DNA from: Terriglobales bacterium
GTDB taxonomy: Bacteria; Acidobacteriota; Terriglobia; Terriglobales; Acidobacteriaceae
Length of the DNA stretch: 64,000 nucleotides
Direction of reading: 5' to 3'
Assembly: GCA_025936825.1 (NCBI GenBank)
Contig: JAICSO010000001.1
Span: 434,001 to 498,000, forward strand
Shown here: positions 53,403-61,526 of the stretch, piece by piece
How the letters are laid out: each line of letters starts with the position of its first letter
How positions within the stretch are numbered: position 1 is the first letter of the stretch
The notes under the pieces: generated by a model
Databases searched by the model: none
Told to the model about the DNA's origin: nothing
Seen by the model: only the letters and a program-made list of their open reading frames with translations
Program-made: the position numbers and the translations under genes

Positions 53403-54137
53403 ATGGTGCTCAGGCCAAATCCGAACAAGATCGCTGCCGAGATTCGCGCAGTCCTGAAAAGCCGCGGGTCGCCTGAGCACGCCAAAGGAGTGCAGTGGTT
53501 CTTTAAAGAGGAGGTGAAGTCTCATGGCTGGTACACGGCACCATTACGAGCCTTTGCCCGGCAGCGACGGCGTGAAATCCTGCAAACGCAAGATGTGGAA
53601 TTTTTGGTGCAAGTTGCCGATCACCTATTCACCGGTCGCGTGCTTGAAGAGAAAATTTTCGCTGTTTTGATGCTGGAAAATCTGACTGGCAAGCTGGACG
53701 GAAGATATTTTCTGGTATTCGAATCGTGGCTCGATCGAATCAGCAGTTGGGCGGACCACGACGCGCTTGTTCATTACTTAATTGCTCCCATGATTGCCGC
53801 CGACTCGAAGCTACTTCCTCGAATTTTCGAGTGGGCCAGATCGGAGGACCGGTGGCACCGCAGAGCCGCGTGCGTCGCGCTGATTCAAGGCACGAGGCAA
53901 AACCAGTTTTTTCGGCAAATCGTCCGCCTTTCTAATCTTTTATTGTGCGACGATGATGACATGGTGCAAAAAGGTCTAGGCTGGCTGCTGCGTGAAACTG
54001 CCACGCGCAATCCAGCACGCACCGTTGGCTACTTGCTGAAGGTCCGCTCCCGCACACCGCGCCTGGTTTTGCGAACGGCATGTGAAACGCTTTCCCTCGC
54101 GCAGAGAAAGCTCATCCTCGCAAAAACGATACAATGA
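53403..54137 (+). CDS. DNA alkylation repair (AlkD-like) protein
   Basis: This 244-residue HEAT-like helical protein has family motifs WYTAPLRAFARQRR, ISSWADHDALVHYLIAP (with the conserved Trp and Asp), DRWHRRAACVALI and DMVQKGLGWLLRE. AlkD-type DNA glycosylases remove N3- and N7-alkylated purines without base flipping. Complete. It lies seven bases before the M24 peptidase gene, and the two may be cotranscribed without an obvious functional link. Confidence 0.88.
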   Translation: MVLRPNPNKIAAEIRAVLKSRGSPEHAKGVQWFFKEEVKSHGWYTAPLRAFARQRRREILQTQDVEFLVQVADHLFTGRVLEEKIFAVLMLENLTGKLDGRYFLVFESWLDRISSWADHDALVHYLIAPMIAADSKLLPRIFEWARSEDRWHRRAACVALIQGTRQNQFFRQIVRLSNLLLCDDDDMVQKGLGWLLRETATRNPARTVGYLLKVRSRTPRLVLRTACETLSLAQRKLILAKTIQ

Positions 54138-54143
54138 TCAGCC

Positions 54144-55310
54144 ATGGACCTCGCTGCCATTCAAGCAGTACTTCGCGACCGCAACATTGACGCCTGGCTG
54201 TTTTATGACCACCACCACCGCGATGCCATCGCTTACCACGTGCTCGGGTTACCCGACAACATGATGGTGACGCGCCGCTGGTTCTATCTGATCCCCGCCA
54301 AAGGCGAGCCACAGAAGCTGGTCCACAAGATTGAAGCTGGGCACCTCGACAGCCTTCCCGGCAAGAAGCGATCCTACTCTGCGTGGCAGGAACTGTTCGA
54401 CGGCCTGAAGCAGATGCTGTCTTCATATCGGGACGTTGCCATGCAGTACTCGCCCAACAATGGTGTCTTCACGATTTCGCTGGTGGATGCGGGCACTGCG
54501 GAACTCATCCGCGGCATGGGTAAGAACATCGTGAGTTCAGGCGATCTTATTGCGCAGTTTGAAGCGACCTGGAGCGAAGAGCAGATTCAGTCTCATTTCG
54601 CGGCCCGCGATGGCGTTGACAAGATCACCGAGGCAGCCTTCAAGGAGATTGGCCGCCGCGTCCGCAACGGTGGAACCAACGAGCACGCCATTCAGCAATG
54701 GATTTTGGAAGCGTTTCGTCGCGAGAATCTTGTCACCGGTGATCCGCCGGTAGTCGCGGTGAATGCGAACAGCGCTAACCCGCACTATGGTCCGGATGCG
54801 AACCACTCGGCGCAGATCCGCGAGGGGGATTTCGTACTCCTCGATATCTGGGCGAAGAAGAACACGCCCAATGCGGTCTATTACGACATAACGTGGACCG
54901 GCTTCGTCGGCCCCTCGCCGTCGGACCGCATGCGCGAAATTTTTCAAATCGTGCGTGACGGTCGCGACGCCGGAATAAAGTTCGTATCCGATTCCATCGC
55001 GGCCGAGAAGCAAATTTGCGGCTGGCAGGTTGACGATCCGGTTCGGCAGAGCATCACCAAAGCTGGATACGGCGACTATTTTGTACACCGCACCGGGCAC
55101 TCCATCGGCGTTGAAGTCCACGGTAGCGGCGCCAACATGGATAACCTCGAGGTCCACGACGAGCGACGAGTTCTGCCGAACAGTTGCTTCTCTGTCGAAC
55201 CTGGTATTTACCTACAGGAATTCGGCGTTCGCAGTGAAGTGAACATGCTGGTGCGCAGCGACAAGGCAGAAGTAACTGGTAGAATGCAAAGTGAGCTTGT
55301 GATCATCTAA
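54144..55310 (+). CDS. M24-family metallopeptidase (Xaa-Pro dipeptidase/aminopeptidase-like)
   Basis: This 388-residue protein has an N-terminal creatinase-like domain (about 1-155) and a C-terminal pita-bread domain. Metal ligands are visible: Asp in VLLDIWAKK, Asp in YYDITWTGF, His in HRTGHSIGVEVHG, Glu in SVEPGIYL and Glu in RSEVNMLV. It has no signal peptide, so it probably acts in the cytoplasm on proline-containing peptides. The exact specificity is not readable. Confidence 0.88.
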   Translation: MDLAAIQAVLRDRNIDAWLFYDHHHRDAIAYHVLGLPDNMMVTRRWFYLIPAKGEPQKLVHKIEAGHLDSLPGKKRSYSAWQELFDGLKQMLSSYRDVAMQYSPNNGVFTISLVDAGTAELIRGMGKNIVSSGDLIAQFEATWSEEQIQSHFAARDGVDKITEAAFKEIGRRVRNGGTNEHAIQQWILEAFRRENLVTGDPPVVAVNANSANPHYGPDANHSAQIREGDFVLLDIWAKKNTPNAVYYDITWTGFVGPSPSDRMREIFQIVRDGRDAGIKFVSDSIAAEKQICGWQVDDPVRQSITKAGYGDYFVHRTGHSIGVEVHGSGANMDNLEVHDERRVLPNSCFSVEPGIYLQEFGVRSEVNMLVRSDKAEVTGRMQSELVII

Positions 55311-55369
55311 ATGGCGGTCTGGGGCGAGAAGTACTTCGCTCGCGACAGCCCCAAGCTACCGACTTCTAA

Positions 55370-55792
55370 ATGGCTGACGCACCTGTAAGAAAATCCATGG
55401 CAACAACCACTCCCGCGACCCAGGCCTCCACCATGGCCGTGCTCGCGCCTGCCATCGGCTGGCTGATTCCCGGGGCGGGACACATGATTCAAAAACGCTG
55501 GATTCGCGGCCTGTTGCTGATGATTTCGGTGGTCGCGATGTTCGTTCTCGGCCTGCTAATGCAGGGCCGCATCTACAAGCCGAATGGCGGCGATATTCTC
55601 GATATTCTTGGCTTCATCGGCGATGTTGGCGCGGGAGGCATGTACATTGTTTGCCGCGCGCTCGATCTCGGGCACGGCGTGGTCGCACACGCTACCGCGG
55701 ATTACGGCACGAAGTTCATCATCGTTTCCGGCTTGCTGAATTTCATCAGCGTGGCCGATGCGTATCACATTGCGATCGGGAAAAAACCGTGA
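55370..55792 (+). CDS. DUF6677-like membrane protein
   Basis: This 140-residue protein has three hydrophobic segments (residues about 24-40, 46-66 and 115-132) joined by polar loops, including the GAGHMIQKRWIRG turn. It resembles a small acidobacterial membrane-protein family of unknown function. The next short membrane gene begins within 40 bases; the two and the upstream M24 gene may form one transcript. Confidence 0.65.
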   Translation: MADAPVRKSMATTTPATQASTMAVLAPAIGWLIPGAGHMIQKRWIRGLLLMISVVAMFVLGLLMQGRIYKPNGGDILDILGFIGDVGAGGMYIVCRALDLGHGVVAHATADYGTKFIIVSGLLNFISVADAYHIAIGKKP

Positions 55793-55829
55793 TGCGCAGA
55801 TCTACTACTGCCATGCACGAGGGAACACC

Positions 55830-56012
55830 TTGGTTCTGACTCTCTCACATTTCAACGCCGCCCTGCTGTTCTCGATCTGTGCCTCAACAGTATTCGCCAT
55901 TACCCAGCGCACCACGCCGCGCGACATGTTCCGCTACGGCCTCTACTGTTTCTCGTTGTTTATGGGAGGTCTGATCGTCGCCGGATGGCTGATGTGGGCG
56001 CTGCGGCACTAG
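55830..56012 (+). CDS. Small membrane protein with TTG start
   Basis: 60 residues from TTG 55830 (AGGGA five bases upstream); the longer frame from 55758 overlaps the preceding gene. Two hydrophobic helices (FNAALLFSICASTVFAITQ and YCFSLFMGGLIVAGWLMWAL) are separated by a polar loop. No known family. Probably cotranscribed with the DUF6677-like gene. Confidence 0.6.
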   Translation: MVLTLSHFNAALLFSICASTVFAITQRTTPRDMFRYGLYCFSLFMGGLIVAGWLMWALRH

Positions 56013-56150
56013 GAACAGCTCTTAGCCATTCGCTCCTAGCTCTTAGCTGATGGTCACAACTCACACGCACCAGCACACAGCAAAAAGGCTCCTAGGATGC
56101 GCCTCGCTGGTTTAGCCAAGGGCTAGCAGCTAAGAGTTAAGGGCTGTTCG
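56013..56150. repeat. Reiterated-word inverted repeat between convergent genes
   Basis: The left arm (GAACAGCTCTTAGCC, reiterated CTCTTAGCT to 56048) and the right arm (56121-56150: GCTAGCAGCTAAGAGTTAAG, GGCTGTTCG) are imperfect complements. It fills the convergent gap between the small membrane gene and the acetyltransferase. Confidence 0.6.
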
Positions 56151-57128
56151 TTACCCCTCCCACACAAATGCATCGAATACTCGCCTAGTCTCAAACCCAA
56201 GCCGCTTATAGAGTTCTACCGCAGGGCTGTTGGCCTCGGTGACCGTCAGCGATAGTCCGCAAAATTTGCGTTGCGTGAGGTTCTTCACGCTCGCGGCAAT
56301 GAGTGCCTTGCCAAGTCCGTACCCACGATATTCGGGCAACACACAGACTTGCGTGACGTGCCCCGTGTCATAACGCACTCGCGAACACAAAATAATTCCC
56401 ACTAGAGCACGGCTCTTACGATTCAGGGCGACAAAAGAAGATTCCGGGTCGAACGTCCCACAACCCGGAAATCGAATGATGTTGTTCAAGAAACGCAGCG
56501 AGCCGCTCAAAGTCCGGTACTGGTCATTAATCTCGGAATCGACGTGGCTGCGGTATGCGGAGGTGATCACCGACGCCGAATGCTGGTAATCCTGCTCGGT
56601 CCAGCGTCGGATTTCAATCTCCGGCGTGAGCGGCTTGTCGCTGATTCGCGCTTGCGCCAGCGGAAGAGTCATAAATAGGCGCGCGTGCTGGCTGAATCCC
56701 TGCGAAATGAATGGCTGCGACGCCTCTCCGGTTGCGTGCGCCAGAAGTTGCGCTTCGATCCTGTGAATTCCCGGCGACTGCTGCAGGGTCTCGATCACAT
56801 GCGTGAGCAGGCGGGTTTCGACTTCCTGCCGGTTCATTCCATTCTCGCCCTGGCTTACGAACAGGTCGCCAATCACGCCCTTGTTGCTCTCGTAAACGAA
56901 GAAAGAATATCCGAAGACTTTCCCGCGGAAGACCGCCGCATACCCGGGCAGAAACTTCGCGTCCATGTAGCGAAGGATCATCTCCGCCGAGCCGCTATAG
57001 TCCCAGCAGAGCAGGTCGGCCCACACCCGGATTTCGTCCTCAAGCAGGGGACGCAGGTCAGCCGAAGTGAAATGCCGGAGATCGAGGACTTCCACCGTTG
57101 CTCCCGCGGGATGGCGTGTGCGAGCCAT
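56151..57128 (-). CDS. Two-domain GNAT acetyltransferase
   Basis: 325 residues. The N-terminal half (about 1-155) is a degenerate GNAT-like domain (VFRGKVFGYSFFVYE). The C-terminal half is complete, with the acetyl-CoA motif LPEYRGYGLGKALIAASV and the final strand/loop LSLTVTEANSPAVELYKRLGF. Tandem GNAT proteins of this kind include mycothiol synthase-like enzymes, but no specific substrate is supported. The ATG lies 75 bases past the start of the GT39 gene's stop side; likely monocistronic. Confidence 0.8.
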   Translation of the reverse strand: MARTRHPAGATVEVLDLRHFTSADLRPLLEDEIRVWADLLCWDYSGSAEMILRYMDAKFLPGYAAVFRGKVFGYSFFVYESNKGVIGDLFVSQGENGMNRQEVETRLLTHVIETLQQSPGIHRIEAQLLAHATGEASQPFISQGFSQHARLFMTLPLAQARISDKPLTPEIEIRRWTEQDYQHSASVITSAYRSHVDSEINDQYRTLSGSLRFLNNIIRFPGCGTFDPESSFVALNRKSRALVGIILCSRVRYDTGHVTQVCVLPEYRGYGLGKALIAASVKNLTQRKFCGLSLTVTEANSPAVELYKRLGFETRRVFDAFVWEG

Positions 57129-57202
57129 ATCCAGCGCGCAGTCTAGAGTTTAGTAGTTGCCGATGAAAGCAATCAAACCGTGGGAACAAGAAAGGATAAC
57201 GA

Positions 57203-58768
57203 CTAGCGCGAGACGTAGAAAATCTCAAGCCTCTGCGGCGTGAAGTTTCCCAACAAGACGACCTGGCGGCCTGGCGCATTTCGCTGGATATAGTGCAGTG
57301 CGCCCGCCGGAGCGACCACCAAATGCTCACCCGCCGGCTCTTGCCCCAGCTCAAAATGGGTGATGGCCTGATTGCGGTAGAACTGCAGGCCATACTCCAG
57401 TTCTCTCGGAGCGAGTGCCACGACCGGCAATTCGGCCGGAGACAAGCGCGCAAGTTCCTGCGCTACGGCGCGTGCGGAGAGAGTTTCGTCCAGAACCGGA
57501 GCTCCGGAGCGAAGCGTAAGTGCAACGACGACGATCGCGGGCGCAATTGCGGCCAAGTGTAGTCCTGACCAGTTGGCCTTTGTGATCAAAACAATGGCGG
57601 CAATTCCAGCGGCTACTGCAATCGCCAAAGCCATGATCGCCGTACCGTCCCAGACAATTCTGTGGTGCAGCAAGATGGAACGGAGAGTCAGCGCTGCAAA
57701 CACCATAGCGGCTACCAGGACACCATGCAGCACGCTCAACGCAACATGAATCCTCGTGGACTTCTTTTCCTGCAGGTAGTTCGCGAGTAGCAGAATTCCC
57801 GGCGCGATGGAAGGCAAGATATATCCCGGCAACTTCGATTTCGAAATCGAGAAGAAAACGACGATTATAAGAATCCAGATTAGGAGGAATGTGTTCAACG
57901 AATCGGCATTCCTGTCCCCCGCTTTCCTGCTAGTCAACACGATCGCCACCACCGCAAATAACACCCACGGAATCCATCCGAGGAGCGTCACAGGCAGGTA
58001 ATACCAGAAAGGCTCGGGATGGTGAAACATGTTGGTGCCGAAGCGAGCAAGATTGTGCTCCAGCAGGAACACGCGGAAGAACTGCGGATTTCTGAGCTGA
58101 ACCAACACGTACCAGGGAATCCCCACGATCAGAAATACGGCAAGGCCGGGGATCGATAAGCTCTTCAGCACAATCCTGAAGTTTTTCTGCATCGCTGCAA
58201 AAATGAGAATAAGAACAGCGGCCAAGAAAGGCGCAACAGGTCCTTTGGCGAGCATTCCCAGCGCTAGCGCCAGATAAAACACGATCAGAAGCCGTCGATC
58301 GCCGCTCTCGAACCATCCGAACCATGCCAGCATTGCGCCTCCGAAGGTCGCAGCGAGCGCCATGTCCATAGAAGCCGCACGCGCGTATCCGACAAGGGCC
58401 GCGGACGTGATCAGCATCAGCGCGCCGTCCAGCGCAGATCCTGGTCGGAATCTCCGCAAGAACCAATACGCAACGAAGACCAGCACGGTTGCGTCCAACA
58501 CCGAGGGCAGCCGCGCCGCCCAATCGCTTACTCCAAATACTCTGAACGCGAGCATTGCCTGCCAATAATAAAGAGGAGGCTTTTCAAGCCATGGAGTGCC
58601 AGCGAGCGTGGGGGTGATCCAGTCATGGCGCGCCAACATCTCGCGCGCGACTTGCGCGTAGCGCGGCTCGTCAGCACCGATAAGCCCGAATGCTGCGAGG
58701 CGCCATAGAAAGAAGAATCCGCAGAACGCGAGAATCAGGATTGGGTCGGGGATGCGGAGGCGGTTCAA
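57203..58768 (-). CDS. GT39/ArnT-like membrane glycosyltransferase
   Basis: This 521-residue polytopic enzyme has about 11 hydrophobic segments. The N-terminal loop GADEPRYAQVAREML carries the acidic residues expected for metal and polyprenyl-phosphate sugar binding in ArnT/PMT-type transferases. ARLPSVLDA and WFLRRF follow. The C-terminal 120 residues form a soluble domain. It likely transfers a sugar from a lipid carrier to lipid A or protein; target unknown. The only in-frame start is TTG 58768, without a ribosome-binding site, at the edge of an inverted repeat. Confidence 0.82.
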   Translation of the reverse strand: MNRLRIPDPILILAFCGFFFLWRLAAFGLIGADEPRYAQVAREMLARHDWITPTLAGTPWLEKPPLYYWQAMLAFRVFGVSDWAARLPSVLDATVLVFVAYWFLRRFRPGSALDGALMLITSAALVGYARAASMDMALAATFGGAMLAWFGWFESGDRRLLIVFYLALALGMLAKGPVAPFLAAVLILIFAAMQKNFRIVLKSLSIPGLAVFLIVGIPWYVLVQLRNPQFFRVFLLEHNLARFGTNMFHHPEPFWYYLPVTLLGWIPWVLFAVVAIVLTSRKAGDRNADSLNTFLLIWILIIVVFFSISKSKLPGYILPSIAPGILLLANYLQEKKSTRIHVALSVLHGVLVAAMVFAALTLRSILLHHRIVWDGTAIMALAIAVAAGIAAIVLITKANWSGLHLAAIAPAIVVVALTLRSGAPVLDETLSARAVAQELARLSPAELPVVALAPRELEYGLQFYRNQAITHFELGQEPAGEHLVVAPAGALHYIQRNAPGRQVVLLGNFTPQRLEIFYVSR

Positions 58769-58770
58769 AG

Positions 58771-58880
58771 TAGTTGATAGTGAATAGTGGCTAGTGAATA
58801 GTCAAGAATTTTCGGCTCACTTCAATAACCGATCAGAGCACGACTTACTAGTCATTTAAAGACCAACCACTAGCCACTTC
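58771..58880. repeat. Reiterated TAGTGAATAG inverted repeat
   Basis: The left part repeats AGTGAATAGTGG and CTAGTGAATAGTC. The right part ends CACTAGCCACTT, whose complement matches AGTGGCTAGTG on the left. It spans the gap between nrnA's stop and the GT39 gene's start. Confidence 0.6.
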
Positions 58881-59823
58881 TTTTCGGAAGCCGCGCTCTC
58901 ACTCTTCCCAGCACTTGCTCGACCACCGCATGCAAAGGCCCGTCGACCGACAATCCGCTCGCACATGCGTGGCCGCCGCCGCCAAACTCCTCTGCAACTG
59001 CCGAGACATCCATGCTGCCTTTGCTGCGCAGGCTCACACGAAATCGCCCGTCGGGCAATTCACGAAAGAAGACTGCCACCTCGGCATCGCCGATCGACAG
59101 CGCATAGTTCACAATCCCTTCGCAGTCTTCTTCGATTGCGCCAGTTCGCTCCATCTGTTCCTGCGTCACCCATATCCAGACGAGCGGTCCTTCGCGCTGC
59201 AGCGCCGATAACGCGGCGCCGATGAGTCGAAGTTTCGCGGTTGAGTGTCCAAAATAGATCGGGCGCGCACACAGCGCGGGTTGCGCTCCGGCCAACACCA
59301 GTTCTCGCGCCAGTTCGAAGGTGTGCGCATTCGTGCCTTCGAAGACGAAGGAACCCGTGTCGGTCATGACCGCCGTGTAGATACACGTTGCAATTTCAGG
59401 CGTAATCTTCACTCCGGCAGCGCGAGCCAGCTTGTAAACCAGTTCTCCGGTAGCTACAGCGCTCGGATCGATCCAGTTCACCTGGGCAAAATCGTGACCG
59501 CTCTTGTGGTGGTCAATGTTAATCAGAAATTGATTTTCGAGCCCTTCGACGCGTGTGCGCTGAATGCTGTCGCACTCCAGAAGAATGCCTGCGTCATAGT
59601 GGTCATCGATTCGCTCGGACTTTGTCACAGTATCAGCGAAAGGCAGGTGCTGATAGACGCGCGGCACGCCGTCGTGCAGCACGATGTCTGTCTTCTTGCC
59701 CATCTGGCGCAGGATCTCGCCACAGGCCAGCGTCGAACTCACCGCATCGCCATCCGGACGCGCGTGTGAACTGAGCACAAACCGCTCGCGCTTCTCGATC
59801 TCTTGGAGTACTTTGTCCAGCAT
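58870..59823 (-). CDS. nrnA: DHH-family oligoribonuclease / pAp phosphatase
   Basis: 317 residues. The catalytic DHH domain carries SSHARPDGDAV, CDSIQRTR and IDHHKSG. The DHHA1 domain near the C-terminus has GGGGHACASG. NrnA degrades nanoRNA and 3'-phosphoadenosine-5'-phosphate. It follows rbfA and DUF503 on the same strand, the usual neighbourhood in many phyla. A repeat-rich spacer of 212 bases separates it from rbfA. Confidence 0.9.
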   Translation of the reverse strand: MLDKVLQEIEKRERFVLSSHARPDGDAVSSTLACGEILRQMGKKTDIVLHDGVPRVYQHLPFADTVTKSERIDDHYDAGILLECDSIQRTRVEGLENQFLINIDHHKSGHDFAQVNWIDPSAVATGELVYKLARAAGVKITPEIATCIYTAVMTDTGSFVFEGTNAHTFELARELVLAGAQPALCARPIYFGHSTAKLRLIGAALSALQREGPLVWIWVTQEQMERTGAIEEDCEGIVNYALSIGDAEVAVFFRELPDGRFRVSLRSKGSMDVSAVAEEFGGGGHACASGLSVDGPLHAVVEQVLGRVRARLPKRSG

Positions 59824-59852
59824 TCCGGTCTACAAGATAAAATTTAAGGCGC

Positions 59853-59949
59853 TGTCATTCCGAGCGAAACAGAATCATTGCTGCAAGAGTCGAGAGCCTG
59901 TCCTGAGCGACCAACCCTCGGAAGCGAGTCGAACGGGAACCTGCTTTCT
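59853..59949 (+). repeat. Dispersed TGTCATTCCGAGCG element in the nrnA-rbfA gap
   Basis: Starts TGTCATTCCGAGCGAAACAG and ends GTCGAACGGGAACCTGCTTT, a longer relative of 12536-12606. It interrupts the otherwise close rbfA-nrnA gene pair. Confidence 0.6.
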
Positions 59950-60035
59950 TGCGGCTCACCAGGGCAGCGGCTAAAGCCGTGTTTTGTAGCTGCTGTCCGG
60001 CATGGCTCGAAACTCATGCCCTCCTGAACCAGGGC

Positions 60036-60392
60036 TCACTTCTTCCTCGTCCTCTTCAGCAACTCATCCACCCGCGCCTGGTATTTCTCCGATCGATCCA
60101 GGACAAACACCAACTCCGGCGCTTTCCTCAGGTGAAGTCTGTCCGCGATCTCATGCCGAATGTAACCAACCGCAGCCGACAACCCTTCCATGGTGCGCGT
60201 GGCTTCATCATCATTACCTTCGACAACGACCATGACCCGCGCCGACCGCGAATCGCCGGCGAGTTCAACGCTGCTGACGTTCACCAGCCCGATGCGTGGA
60301 TCTCCGAGTTCGCCCTCAACGATGGTTTCGATCTCCTCACGCAGGGCCTCTCCGAGCCGTTCCCGATGGTACTTTGCCCCTCGCTTCTCCAC
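60036..60392 (-). CDS. rbfA: Ribosome-binding factor A
   Basis: This 118-residue single KH-like protein matures the 30S subunit. The N-terminal helix (YHRERLGEALREEIETIVEG) is followed by the core strands (VNVSSVELAGDSRSARVMVV) and a C-terminal helix. GTG 60392 has GAGGTGAA upstream. It sits downstream of DUF503, in the usual nusA-infB-rbfA style neighbourhood. Confidence 0.92.
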   Translation of the reverse strand: MEKRGAKYHRERLGEALREEIETIVEGELGDPRIGLVNVSSVELAGDSRSARVMVVVEGNDDEATRTMEGLSAAVGYIRHEIADRLHLRKAPELVFVLDRSEKYQARVDELLKRTRKK

Positions 60393-60506
60393 GTTTCACC
60401 TCGGAGGAAAACGAATGAGCATATCAGAAATTGGGAGTGTCAGGATTCAAAGGAATGATGCTGACAATCGATACTAGCGATGGGTTCGCGAGGGTGACTA
60501 AGTCAC

Positions 60507-60794
60507 TTAGAGAAACTCGACCCAGGAGTCCGCAACTTCTGCTCCGGCATTGTTGGCAACTTTCAACGCCTCGCGTTCAACGTTCTTCATCAGACCATCG
60601 AGATAGTCGCGCGAGTCCGATACGCTTACTACCCCAATCGTCGCGCGGTTCCACAGGCCGGAGGCTTCCAGTTCCGCAGTTGCGACATTGAAGTGGACCC
60701 GCAGGCGATCTTTCAGGCTGCGCACCACCTGGCGCTTGTCTTTCAGTGACTGCGCGTGCTCGATGCGCAGTTCGATTGTGAGGAGCGCCACCAT
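60507..60794 (-). CDS. DUF503 (YlxP-like) protein
   Basis: This 95-residue protein begins MVALLTIELRI and contains SLKDKRQVVRSLKDRLR and VVSVSDSRDYLD, characteristic of the DUF503 family found beside rbfA and infB. Function unknown, probably RNA or ribosome related. It ends 114 bases before rbfA. The ATG lies just inside the inverted repeat at 60843. Confidence 0.88.
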   Translation of the reverse strand: MVALLTIELRIEHAQSLKDKRQVVRSLKDRLRVHFNVATAELEASGLWNRATIGVVSVSDSRDYLDGLMKNVEREALKVANNAGAEVADSWVEFL

Positions 60795-60842
60795 GCAATG
60801 TGGAGATTCTAGCCAATGGTGCCGTCAGCGACAAAGGCAAAA

Positions 60843-60975
60843 CCTTCACCACAGAGGGCACGGAGTTTCACGAAGGAAAACCACAGAGAAGACCCCCCCT
60901 AAGAAAATTAAGGCAAAAATACACATAAACCTCTGTCGCGTTCCTCTGTGAGACTCGGTGCCCTCTGTGGTAGGG
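60843..60975. repeat. CACAGAGG-word inverted repeat, copy 2
   Basis: The left arm ACCACAGAGGGCACGGAG and the right arm CTCGGTGCCCTCTGTGGT are near-perfect complements, with inner reiterated words (CCTCTGTG). The sequence is closely related to 24889-25002. It lies upstream of the DUF503 gene. Confidence 0.75.
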
Positions 60976-61009
60976 TTGCGCGGTTTTCGCGCGTGGCAGG
61001 CAGCGAAAC

Positions 61010-61423
61010 TCATTCCCCCATGACCTTCACGATCACTCGCTTATCCCGTTGCCCGTCGAACTCCGCGTAGAAGATTCGCTGCCAGGGACCGAAGTCCAAC
61101 TTGCCTGAGGTAATTGGAACGATCACTTCATGATGAACGAGTAAGGCCTTCAGATGCGAATCACCGTTACTCTCGCCTGTGTCGTGATGGTTGTAGTTCT
61201 CGCGAAATGGAGCAAGTTGCTCCAGCCATTGGTCGATGTCCTCGATCAGACCAGACTCGTTGTCATTCACATACACGCCCGCCGTGATGTGCATGGCCGA
61301 AACCAGCACCATGCCTTCTTTGATCGCGCTCTTCTTTACGATGGCTTCTACTTGCGGCGTGATGTGAATGTACTCGCGGTGCTTGCGGGTGTGGAACTTC
61401 ATGTATTCGGTGTGGAATTTCAT
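61010..61423 (-). CDS. YjbQ-family protein (UPF0047)
   Basis: 137 residues from ATG 61423 with GAGGTGA upstream; a longer frame exists but is less supported. The family signatures are HITAGVYVNDNESG and HHDTGESNGDSHLKALLVHH, with conserved His residues, and the C-terminal block FGPWQRIFYAEFDG. YjbQ proteins have been linked to thiamine-phosphate synthase activity in enteric bacteria, but the physiological role here is unknown. Complete and single-domain. Confidence 0.88.
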   Translation of the reverse strand: MKFHTEYMKFHTRKHREYIHITPQVEAIVKKSAIKEGMVLVSAMHITAGVYVNDNESGLIEDIDQWLEQLAPFRENYNHHDTGESNGDSHLKALLVHHEVIVPITSGKLDFGPWQRIFYAEFDGQRDKRVIVKVMGE

Positions 61424-61446
61424 GCTGCTCACCTCAAAAAGCAAAA

Positions 61447-61512
61447 ACCACGAAGGACACGAAGTTACACGAAATTTGCTTCCTTCGTGTGCCTTCGTGC
61501 CCTTCGTGGTTA
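61447..61512. repeat. CACGAAGG-word inverted repeat
   Basis: The left arm ACCACGAAGGACACGAAG and the right arm CTTCGTGCCCTTCGTGGT pair, and both are built from reiterated CACGAAGG words. It lies between the aldolase stop and the YjbQ start. Confidence 0.75.
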
Positions 61513-61526
61513 AGAATCTTTGCTAG

